A DNA stretch of 7,473 nt from assembly GCA_018825925.1 (NCBI GenBank), contig JAHKAT010000143.1, forward strand, positions 1-7,473. The letters are read 5' to 3'. The notes beneath the pieces are model-generated. The model searched no databases. It saw nothing but the letters and a program-made list of their open reading frames with translations, and was not told where the DNA came from. Below are positions 1 to 6,268 of the stretch, one piece after another (position 1 is the stretch's first letter; every line of letters begins with the position of its first letter). Source of the DNA: Bacteroidota bacterium (GTDB lineage Bacteria; Bacteroidota; Bacteroidia; Flavobacteriales_D; Crocinitomicaceae). Both the position numbers and the translations under genes were made by a program.

Positions 1-82
1 AAAAAAGGAATTGATCGTGGAAGAATTTACTTTTCCGCTTTCACAAATAAAGGAAACAAAAATTGTTATTTCATTTAAATAA
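1..82 (+). CDS. rimP: RimP ribosome maturation factor, C-terminal end only (partial)
   Basis: The window opens inside a frame that reads 26 residues and stops at TAA 80-82. The peptide contains EEFTFPLSQIKETKIVISFK, which resembles the C-terminal SH3-like domain of RimP, where a basic or hydrophobic strand ending in an 'I.K.T/A.V...F' pattern closes the protein. RimP assists maturation of the 30S ribosomal subunit. The assignment rests mainly on context: rimP directly precedes nusA and infB in very many bacteria, and here only 6 nt separate this stop from the nusA start. The N-terminal part and the operon promoter lie outside the window. With so few residues, similarity alone would not be decisive, but the gene order makes other identities unlikely. 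Confidence 0.8.
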   Translation, partial: KKELIVEEFTFPLSQIKETKIVISFK

Positions 83-88
83 GCAAGT

Positions 89-1324
89 ATGAATAGTTTA
101 GAGCTAGTCGACTCGTTTTCAGAGTTTAAGGAGTTAAAAAACATTGACAAACAAACGATGCAACGTGTGTTAGAAGATGTTTTCAGATCTATGTTGAAAA
201 AGAAATTTAACACAGATGAGCACATTGATATCATTGTTAATATCGACAAAGGTGATGTTCAGATATTCTTGAACAAAGAAATAGTTGATGATGGTGAGGT
301 AGAAGACTCAAATACGGAGATCGCTTATTCTGATGCAGTCAAAATTGAACCTGATTTCGAGATAGGTGAAGAGGTGACAGAAGAGTTTAAGTTCGGTGAT
401 TTCGGTCGTCGAAATGTTTTGTCGCTACGCCAAAATTTGATTTCTCGAATCATGGAATTGGAGAAAGACAATCTATACAAAGTTTACAAGGAGCGTATTG
501 GAGAAATCATTACGGGAGAGGTTTACCAAGTTTGGAAAAAAGAAATTATGGTTTTGGATGACGAAGGCAATGAGTTGCTTTTGCCAAAATCAGAACAAAT
601 TCCTTCAGATTATTTCAAAAAAGGAGAAACAGTTCGTGCAGTGGTTGCTAAAGTGGATATGCGAAACAGCAGTCCAGTAATCATCTTGTCGCGTACTGCT
701 CCAGAATTTTTGGAAAGATTATTTGAATTGGAGGTTCCTGAGGTCTTTGATGGCTTAATTACCATTAAAAAGATTGTGCGTGAGCCAGGAGAAAGAGCTA
801 AAGTAGCAGTAGAATCCTATGATGACCGTGTAGATCCAGTTGGAGCTTGTGTGGGAATGAAAGGTTCTCGTATTCACGGAATTGTACGTGAACTACGAAA
901 TGAAAATATTGACGTAATCAACTACACCAACAACTCTCAATTGTTGATTTCAAGAGCATTGTCGCCAGCAAAAATTTCTTCAATAGAAATAAATGAAGAA
1001 GATGGTCGCGCGAAAGTATTCTTGAAACCAGACCAAGTATCATTGGCAATTGGACGTGGTGGACATAATATTAAATTAGCTGGACGTTTGTGCGGTTATG
1101 AATTGGATGTTTATCGTGATGGTGAAGTAGATATTGAAGATGTAGATTTGGAAGAATTTGCAGATGAAATTGATGGTTGGATTATCGACGAATTAAAAGC
1201 AGTAGGCTGTGATACAGCGAAATCTGTTTTGGAGTTGAAAGCAGAAGATTTAGTACAAAGAACCGATTTGGAACAAGAAACGGTTGAAGAGGTTCTAAGA
1301 ATTCTACGTTCAGAGTTCGAGTAA
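89..1324 (+). CDS. nusA: Transcription termination/antitermination protein NusA
   Basis: NusA binds RNA polymerase and nascent RNA in the cytoplasm and modulates pausing, intrinsic termination and antitermination. The 411-residue protein shows the family layout. An N-terminal polymerase-binding domain covers about 1-130 and an S1 domain about 137-203. KH1 follows, with REPGERAKVAV at 231-241 and DPVGACVGMKGSRI at 249-262. KH2 has the IGRGG loop at 321-325 (SLAIGRGGHNIKLAGRLCG). A single helix-hairpin-helix-like repeat spans about 355-411 after an acidic hinge (EVDIEDVDLEEFADEID). The protein is shorter than the 495-residue E. coli form, which carries two acidic repeats; one repeat is usual for many other phyla. 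The ATG lies 6 nt after the rimP stop. No Shine-Dalgarno is visible, only an A-rich leader, as is common in Bacteroidota. No key motif is missing. Identity is certain. Confidence 0.98.
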   Translation: MNSLELVDSFSEFKELKNIDKQTMQRVLEDVFRSMLKKKFNTDEHIDIIVNIDKGDVQIFLNKEIVDDGEVEDSNTEIAYSDAVKIEPDFEIGEEVTEEFKFGDFGRRNVLSLRQNLISRIMELEKDNLYKVYKERIGEIITGEVYQVWKKEIMVLDDEGNELLLPKSEQIPSDYFKKGETVRAVVAKVDMRNSSPVIILSRTAPEFLERLFELEVPEVFDGLITIKKIVREPGERAKVAVESYDDRVDPVGACVGMKGSRIHGIVRELRNENIDVINYTNNSQLLISRALSPAKISSIEINEEDGRAKVFLKPDQVSLAIGRGGHNIKLAGRLCGYELDVYRDGEVDIEDVDLEEFADEIDGWIIDELKAVGCDTAKSVLELKAEDLVQRTDLEQETVEEVLRILRSEFE

Positions 1325-1350
1325 ATTCAGCTTAAAACGTTAATTTAGCG

Positions 1351-1368
1351 GTTATCCGAAAGGATAAT
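1351..1368 (+). other. Small GAAA-loop hairpin in the nusA-infB spacer
   Basis: TTATCC (1352-1357) and GGATAA (1362-1367) are perfect reverse complements around a GAAA loop (1358-1361), a GNRA-type tetraloop. A G.U pair (1351/1368) can close the base. No T-run follows, so it is not an intrinsic terminator, and infB is expected to be read through from nusA. It could be an RNA processing or stability element, or chance. The spacer (1325-1402) holds no other gene. Confidence 0.4.
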
Positions 1369-1402
1369 GGCGAACAAAATTTAAAATAAGGACGCATTTT
1401 AT

Positions 1403-4249
1403 ATGGGTGTAAAACCAATTCGATTAGGAAAGGCAGCGGGCGAGCTTAACGTCGGAATCTCTACATTGGTAGAATTTCTTGAGAAAAAGGGCTTAAAAAT
1501 TGATTCAAATCCAAACACAAAGTTGGAAGGGGATCAGTATGAACTGTTGAGAACGGAGTTCGCAGCTGATCAATCTTTTAAAGAAAAAACGAAAGTAGCA
1601 ATGCCTCCTCGTGAAAAACGAGAAACGATCTCCTTGAGAGACACTCGTGAAGACGAGGAACCTGCGCCAAAACCTGAACCGAAAGAAACTATTGCAGAGG
1701 CTCCTGCTCCTGCTTCAACACCAGTTATAGAACCGGTTGTTGAGAAAATAGAGGAAAAGGTAGAAGAAATTCCTGTGCCTGTGGTGGAAGAAAAGAAACC
1801 TGAGCCAGTAGAAGAGCCGAAACAAGAAAAAGAAGCGACTCCAGCACCAGTAGCTGAAAGTGCAGATGATCATGATTCAGGTGATATTAAAGTGATTGGT
1901 AAAATTGACTTAGATAGCATTAATGCTAGAACTCGACCGGATCGCAAGACAGCTGAGGAAAAGAAAGAAGAACGACAAAATAAAGTGGTTCCTCCTCCAG
2001 CAGCTCCAGTTGTAGATAAAAAGGAAGAGAATGCAGCTCCAGCAGGAGAAGTCAAAGAAGAGCCGAAGGAAATTGAAACGATTCGAGTTGAATCTAAAAA
2101 ATTAACGGGTGTTACGCTTTTAGGTAAAATTGAACTTCCTGTTGAAAAACCAAGAACAAGTTCTCGTCCTTCGGATGCCGATCGAAAGAAAAGAAAAAGA
2201 ATAAAGAAAATTGATCCTGCTAAAGCAGGTACTCCAGGCCAAAATACAGGCAATCGTCCTCCAAGTACTGGAAACAATCAAAACCGTGGTGGAGGAAGCG
2301 CTCCAGGTGGAAAAGGTCGTTTTGAACGCCCAGCTAAAGCAGAAATCACCACAAAAGATATCGAGAAAGAAATCAAGGATACGCTTGCTCGTTTGTCAAA
2401 CAAAGGAGGTAAATCAAAAGCCTCTAAAAGCCGTCGTCAAAAAAGAGATTCACACGCACAACGTCGTGAAACCGAGATGGCGGAACAAGAAATGCAAGAC
2501 AAAATCTTGAAGTTGACGGAGTTCGTTACCGTGTCAGAATTGGCAAGTATGATGAGCGTTCAAGCAACTCAAGTAATCCAAGCTTGTATGTCTTTAGGGA
2601 TCTTCGCTTCAATTAACCAACGTCTAGATGCTGAAACAATTCAGATCGTTTCTGATGAATTTGGTTTTGAGGTGGAATTCGTTTCTGCAGAAGTACAAGA
2701 AGCAATCCCAGTTCACGAGGATTTACCAGAAGATTTAATTACGCGTTCTCCAATAGTTACAGTAATGGGTCACGTAGATCATGGTAAAACTTCATTGTTG
2801 GATAAAATTCGTAACGCAAATGTAACAAGTGGTGAGGCCGGTGGAATCACACAACATATTGGAGCTTACTCTGTTTTATTGAAAAATGAAAGACGTTTAA
2901 CGTTCTTGGATACTCCAGGTCACGAGGCCTTTACTGCCATGCGTGCTAGGGGTGCTCAAGTTACCGACGTTGCAATTATTATTGTTGCAGCTGATGACGA
3001 CGTAATGCCTCAAACGAAGGAAGCTATTTCGCATGCTCAGGCTGCAGGGGTTCCTATGGTTTTTGCCATTAATAAAATTGATAAAGCGGGAGCTAACCCA
3101 GATAAAATTAGAGAACAACTTTCTCAAATGAATATCTTAGTAGAAGACTGGGGTGGTAAATATCAAGTACAAGAAATTTCTGCCAAACAAGGCTTGAATA
3201 TTGAAGAATTGCTTGAAAAAGTTTTATTAGAAGCAGACTTATTGGATTTGAAAGCTAATCCAAACAAAAATGCTTTGGGTACAGTGGTTGAATCATCTTT
3301 GGACAAAGGAAAAGGATACGTTACCAACATGTTGGTAGAAGCTGGAACTTTGAAAATTGGTGATGTTGTATTGGTAGGTAGAAATTATGGACGTGTTCGT
3401 GCTATGCATGATGAACATGGTGTGTCATTAAAAGCAGCAGGTCCGTCAACTCCAGTCGCCATTTTAGGAATCAATGGAGCGCCAAGTGCAGGTGATAAGT
3501 TTATCATTATGGATGACGAACGTGAAGCTAAATCCATTGCAACCAAAAGAGAACAATTGTACCGTGAACAAGGCTTGCGTACAACGAAACATATTACATT
3601 GGATGAAATCGGTCGTCGTTTGGCGATTGGTGATTTCAAAGAGTTGAACTTGATCGTGAAAGGTGATGTGGATGGTTCTATCGAAGCTTTGGCAGATTCA
3701 TTGTTGAACTTATCCACCGAACAAATTGCAATTAAAGTAGTTCACAAAGGTGTTGGTGCGATTTCTGAAGCTGATGTCAACTTGGCTTCTGCATCGGATG
3801 CAATCATCATTGGTTTCCAAGTTAGACCAACGGTAGGAGCACGTAAATTGGCTGAAACGGAAGAAATCGACATCCGTTTGTACTCCATTATCTACAAAGC
3901 AATTGAGGAAATCAAAGCGGCGATGGAAGGAATGCTTTCTCCTGATGTGATTGAGAAAGTACTTGGTTCTGCTGAGGTTCGTGAAACATTCGATATTTCG
4001 AAAGTAGGAACGATTGCCGGTTGTTATGTGTTGGATGGTCTGATCAAACGAACATCAAAAATCCGATTGATTCGCGATGGTATTGTTGTTCACTCTGGTG
4101 TTCTTGGTTCATTAAAACGATTCAAAGACGACGTGAAAGAGGTGAAAAACAATTACGAATGTGGTTTGAACATCGATAAATTCAATGATATCAAAGTAGG
4201 TGATATCATCGAAGCTTTTGAAGAAGTAGAAGTTGCACGTAAATTGTAA
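1403..4249 (+). CDS. infB: Translation initiation factor IF-2
   Basis: IF-2 is the GTPase that delivers fMet-tRNA to the 30S subunit and promotes 50S joining. The 948-residue protein begins with an IF2_N helical domain (about 6-55: IRLGKAAGELNVGISTLVEF). A long Pro/Glu/Ala/Lys-rich linker follows (about 56-260), then a basic patch (RKKRKRIKK) and a Gly/Asn-rich stretch. A second IF2_N-like domain lies at about 367-430. The G domain has G1 GHVDHGKT at 456-463, G2 GGITQHIG at 480-487, G3 DTPGH at 503-507, G4 NKID at 557-560 and G5 SAK at 593-595. Domains II, III and the fMet-tRNA-binding C2 domain follow (GTIAGC near 868, SLKRFKDDVKEV near 905), ending at VARKL. All GTPase motifs are intact. 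The start is supported by the conserved N-terminal domain and by an AAGGAC stretch (1388-1393) 9 nt upstream, which is Shine-Dalgarno-like and unlike the other genes here. Transcription ends at the terminator 20 nt downstream of the stop codon. Confidence 0.98.
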   Translation: MGVKPIRLGKAAGELNVGISTLVEFLEKKGLKIDSNPNTKLEGDQYELLRTEFAADQSFKEKTKVAMPPREKRETISLRDTREDEEPAPKPEPKETIAEAPAPASTPVIEPVVEKIEEKVEEIPVPVVEEKKPEPVEEPKQEKEATPAPVAESADDHDSGDIKVIGKIDLDSINARTRPDRKTAEEKKEERQNKVVPPPAAPVVDKKEENAAPAGEVKEEPKEIETIRVESKKLTGVTLLGKIELPVEKPRTSSRPSDADRKKRKRIKKIDPAKAGTPGQNTGNRPPSTGNNQNRGGGSAPGGKGRFERPAKAEITTKDIEKEIKDTLARLSNKGGKSKASKSRRQKRDSHAQRRETEMAEQEMQDKILKLTEFVTVSELASMMSVQATQVIQACMSLGIFASINQRLDAETIQIVSDEFGFEVEFVSAEVQEAIPVHEDLPEDLITRSPIVTVMGHVDHGKTSLLDKIRNANVTSGEAGGITQHIGAYSVLLKNERRLTFLDTPGHEAFTAMRARGAQVTDVAIIIVAADDDVMPQTKEAISHAQAAGVPMVFAINKIDKAGANPDKIREQLSQMNILVEDWGGKYQVQEISAKQGLNIEELLEKVLLEADLLDLKANPNKNALGTVVESSLDKGKGYVTNMLVEAGTLKIGDVVLVGRNYGRVRAMHDEHGVSLKAAGPSTPVAILGINGAPSAGDKFIIMDDEREAKSIATKREQLYREQGLRTTKHITLDEIGRRLAIGDFKELNLIVKGDVDGSIEALADSLLNLSTEQIAIKVVHKGVGAISEADVNLASASDAIIIGFQVRPTVGARKLAETEEIDIRLYSIIYKAIEEIKAAMEGMLSPDVIEKVLGSAEVRETFDISKVGTIAGCYVLDGLIKRTSKIRLIRDGIVVHSGVLGSLKRFKDDVKEVKNNYECGLNIDKFNDIKVGDIIEAFEEVEVARKL

Positions 4250-4268
4250 CAGACTTTAAATATATTGT

Positions 4269-4301
4269 AAAACCCTTGGTCTATTGATCAAGGGTTTTTT
4301 T
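4269..4301 (+). terminator. Intrinsic terminator after infB
   Basis: AAAACCCTTGGTC (4269-4281) pairs with GATCAAGGGTTTT (4286-4298) around a TATT loop, giving a 13-pair stem with one G.U pair. A run of seven Ts (4295-4301) follows the GC part of the stem. It lies 20 nt downstream of the infB stop and would end the rimP-nusA-infB transcript. The opposite strand has only four As followed by mixed sequence at the equivalent place, so it looks mainly one-directional. Confidence 0.93.
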
Positions 4302-4309
4302 GTGCCAAT

Positions 4310-4341
4310 AGATGTCGCTCTACATATTCGCTTTGACATCT
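4310..4341. repeat. Inverted repeat AGATGTC/GACATCT
   Basis: AGATGTC at 4310-4316 and GACATCT at 4335-4341 are perfect 7-base reverse complements with an 18-base gap. A further GACATC copy lies at 4353-4358. Arms of this length with a wide gap could be a protein-binding dyad or a weak hairpin; chance is possible in AT-rich DNA. Confidence 0.35.
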
Positions 4342-4417
4342 TGCCATTTCTGGACATCATTCATAGAAATGATTTATCGTTTAACACTAGGTGTAAAAGC
4401 CCTGATTTTTAGTAGAT

Positions 4418-4492
4418 TAGTTGTTTTAATACTCAACTATTTTGACAGGTTTCAACTTGGTGTGCAGTATCGTTGAGTTACAATTGAAAACC
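4418..4492. repeat. Cluster of overlapping inverted repeats
   Basis: Three pairings are possible. TAGTTG (4418-4423) pairs with CAACTA (4434-4439). ACTCAAC (4431-4437) pairs with GTTGAGT (4472-4478). GGTTTCAA (4448-4455) pairs with TTGAAAACC (4484-4492), with one bulged A. The second pairing shares bases with the first and crosses the third, so they could not all form at once without a pseudoknot. This could be a structured RNA or alternative folds, but no known riboswitch or small RNA family was recognised. Confidence 0.35.
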
Positions 4493-4629
4493 AAACGCAG
4501 CGCAGAGCAAGTCAAAAAGGAAGGACATTAGAGAGAGTGAACAGGTGTTTAAATTGGTTGGCAATTTGAGTTTCTTTTGGAAGAACGAAAGTCAAGCAGA
4601 TGAATACCTTAAACCATATCTATTTTTCG

Positions 4630-4637
4630 TAAATTTG
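4630..4637 (+). promoter_or_regulatory. Bacteroidota-type -7 promoter element for tatA operon
   Basis: TAAATTTG matches the TAnnTTTG -7 consensus used by the primary sigma factor of Bacteroidota. It lies 19 nt before the tatA ATG, so a start point a few bases downstream would leave a leader of roughly 10-15 nt. No clear TTG/TTTG -33 element is seen at the usual distance (around 4605-4613 the sequence reads TACCTTAAA), which lowers certainty. It is the only perfect match I noticed between the infB terminator and tatA. Confidence 0.5.
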
Positions 4638-4656
4638 CTGAAATTATTTTAGCAAT

Positions 4657-4833
4657 ATGATACTAGTAGTAAGTGTTCAGCAAATGTTAATCGTCCTAGT
4701 GGTGGTTTTGTTACTTTTTGGAGGTAAAAAAATTCCTGAATTAATGAAAGGTTTAGGAAAGGGAATGAAAGAATTCAAAGACGCTCAAAAAGGAGACGAT
4801 AAAGCAGAGGACAAAGTAGAAGAAACGAAATAA
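4657..4833 (+). CDS. tatA: Sec-independent (twin-arginine) protein translocase subunit TatA
   Basis: This 58-residue gene encodes the pore-forming/membrane-thinning subunit of the Tat pathway, which moves folded proteins across the inner membrane. A short N-terminus with polar Gln8-Gln9 leads into one transmembrane helix (about 10-20: MLIVLVVVLLL). The hallmark FGGKKIPEL hinge follows at 21-29. An amphipathic helix (MKGLGKGMKEFKDA, about 30-43) and a charged Asp/Glu/Lys tail complete the protein. Gln9 and Phe40 line up with the functional Gln8 and Phe39 of E. coli TatA when the FG hinge is aligned. The ATG at 4657 is chosen because it gives an N-terminus of normal TatA length; an in-frame TGA at 4639-4641 limits any extension. 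There is no Shine-Dalgarno. No tatC is visible in the window, and a TatC partner is expected elsewhere in the genome. gatA follows after 10 nt, so an operon is likely. Confidence 0.93.
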   Translation: MILVVSVQQMLIVLVVVLLLFGGKKIPELMKGLGKGMKEFKDAQKGDDKAEDKVEETK

Positions 4834-4843
4834 ACGCCAGCTT

Positions 4844-6268
4844 ATGTACAAATCCTACAAGGATGTAAAACAAGCAATAAAGAGCGGTGTTTCTGCGGTC
4901 GAAATAACCAATTTCTATCTTAAAAAGATTGAAGAAAACGGTCATTTGAATGCCTTTTTAGAGGTGTTCGAAAGTTCTGCGCTTGAAAAAGCCAAAGAAG
5001 TAGATGCTAAAATTGCCGATGGAAATGCTGGTAGGCTTGCGGGTATGGTGATAGGTTTGAAAGACAATATTTGCTATCAAGACCATAAGGTATCAGCTTC
5101 GTCAAAAATCTTAGAAAATTTCACATCCCTTTATTCGGCAACGGTGGTTGAACGCCTATTAGCAGAAGATGCTATTGTAATCGGTCGACTGAATTGTGAT
5201 GAATTTGCTATGGGTTCCTCCAATGAAAATTCGTCTTTCGGCCCGGTTAAGAACCCATTAAATAACGCCCTTGTTCCTGGTGGATCGTCTGGCGGTTCGG
5301 CCGCTGCTTTAGCGGCTGGTTTATGCACAGCAACACTTGGTTCTGATACAGGAGTCTCGATTCGACAACCAGCATCATTTACCGGTACTTATGGCATGAA
5401 GCCAACATATGGTCGCATAAGTCGTTACGGTTTAATCGCATATGCTTCAAGTTTTGATCAAATTGGTCCTTTCACCAATTCTTTGGAAGACAGTGCGCTA
5501 CTTTTGGAAGTAATGGCAGGAAAGGATGAGAAAGATAGTACCTCTTCGTCGAAATCAACAGAAAAATACATTGGAGAAAACTCCGACAAAAAATATAAGA
5601 TTGCTGTTTTAAAAGAATGCTTTGAAAACGAAGGCATACATCCTGAGGTAAAAGCAAAAATGCAAGATTGTATGGATAGTCTTGTAAAGGCCGGACATCA
5701 AGTAGAATTGGTCTCTTTTCCGTACATGGACTACATGGTTCCAACGTATTACGTTTTGACCACTGCTGAGGCTTCGTCTAACTTATCTCGTTTTGACGGT
5801 GTACATTTTGGCTATAGAAGCACAAATGCAGTAGGTGTAGAGGCAACCTATAAAAAATCTCGAACCGAAGGTTTTGGAGCTGAGGTTAAAAGGCGTATTA
5901 TGGCAGGAACATTTGTTCTTTCTCATGGATATTACGACGCCTATTATACAAAAGGGCAAAAAGTACGACGGGTTTTACAGAATAGAACCAATGAAATTAT
6001 GGACTCCGCAGACATCATCTTAACGCCAACGACACCAGATGTAGCTTTTAAACAGAATGGAGTAACGGATCCAATACAAATGTATTTGCAGGATATCTTT
6101 ACTGTTCATGCTAATTTAACGGGAAATCCAGCGATATCTTTGCCAATAGGAAAGAACAAAGAAGGATTGCCTTTCGGGATACAAGTAATGGCGAATCATT
6201 TTGAAGAAAAAAAGATGTACGATTTTTGTAAGGAGTTGGAAGAATTAATGGGAAGTGAGAATGCGTAA
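4844..6268 (+). CDS. gatA: Asp-tRNA(Asn)/Glu-tRNA(Gln) amidotransferase subunit A
   Basis: GatA is the glutaminase of the GatCAB complex. It releases ammonia from glutamine so that GatB can convert Glu-tRNA(Gln) or Asp-tRNA(Asn) to the correct amidated form. The 474-residue protein is of normal length. The amidase-signature Ser-cisSer-Lys triad is predicted as Lys73 (GLKDNI), Ser148 (GGSSGGS, 146-152) and Ser172 (GSDTGVSIRQPASF). The spacings of 75 and 24 residues match S. aureus GatA (79/154/178) and FAAH (142/217/241). Also typical are MKPTYGRISRYGLIAYASSFDQIG, the GQKVRR segment, and the C-terminal DPIQMYLQDIFTVHANLTGNPA and GLPFGIQV motifs. Residue 171 is Val where the family normally has Gly directly before the nucleophile. 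gatB and gatC are not nearby, which is common. The ATG lies 10 nt after tatA; the 3' end overlaps the next gene by 8 nt. Confidence 0.96.
   Translation: MYKSYKDVKQAIKSGVSAVEITNFYLKKIEENGHLNAFLEVFESSALEKAKEVDAKIADGNAGRLAGMVIGLKDNICYQDHKVSASSKILENFTSLYSATVVERLLAEDAIVIGRLNCDEFAMGSSNENSSFGPVKNPLNNALVPGGSSGGSAAALAAGLCTATLGSDTGVSIRQPASFTGTYGMKPTYGRISRYGLIAYASSFDQIGPFTNSLEDSALLLEVMAGKDEKDSTSSSKSTEKYIGENSDKKYKIAVLKECFENEGIHPEVKAKMQDCMDSLVKAGHQVELVSFPYMDYMVPTYYVLTTAEASSNLSRFDGVHFGYRSTNAVGVEATYKKSRTEGFGAEVKRRIMAGTFVLSHGYYDAYYTKGQKVRRVLQNRTNEIMDSADIILTPTTPDVAFKQNGVTDPIQMYLQDIFTVHANLTGNPAISLPIGKNKEGLPFGIQVMANHFEEKKMYDFCKELEELMGSENA

Larger units (their letters stand above)
4302..4629. other. Gene-poor spacer between infB terminator and tatA promoter
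   Basis: No recognisable gene, tRNA or mobile element was found here. The stretch holds several short inverted repeats and three copies of a GATGTC/GACATC hexamer (4311-4316, 4335-4340 and 4353-4358). It also has a tandem CGCAG pair (4496-4505) and a small hairpin, AAATTG (4551-4556) with CAATTT (4562-4567). Two short open frames exist: ATG 4312 to TGA 4476 (54 codons, hydrophobic, no family recognised), and a frame without ATG running from 4488 to TAG 4652. Neither has a convincing start or a known family, so neither is called as a gene. The spacer may be an upstream untranslated region, a small RNA locus, a dispersed repeat or decayed sequence; the window alone does not decide. Confidence 0.6.

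Noticed and set aside
1870..2277. Antisense open frame of 135 codons inside infB
   Set aside because: It lies opposite the repetitive Lys/Glu/Pro-rich linker, whose codon bias removes stops on the other strand. The residues are low-complexity Ser/Gly/Leu with no family, and infB is certain here.
2211..2510. Second + strand frame within infB
   Set aside because: It is a +1-shifted reading of the basic linker. The Lys/Gln-rich product has no recognisable domain.
4333..4361. TTGACA at 4333-4338 as an E. coli-style -35 box
   Set aside because: No good TATAAT lies 16-18 bases downstream (ATCATT only), and Bacteroidota promoters use TAnnTTTG instead.
4302..4629. CRISPR array or tRNA in the spacer
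   Set aside because: There are no regularly spaced direct repeats of 25-40 bases, and no T-loop (GGTTCRA) or cloverleaf pattern on either strand.
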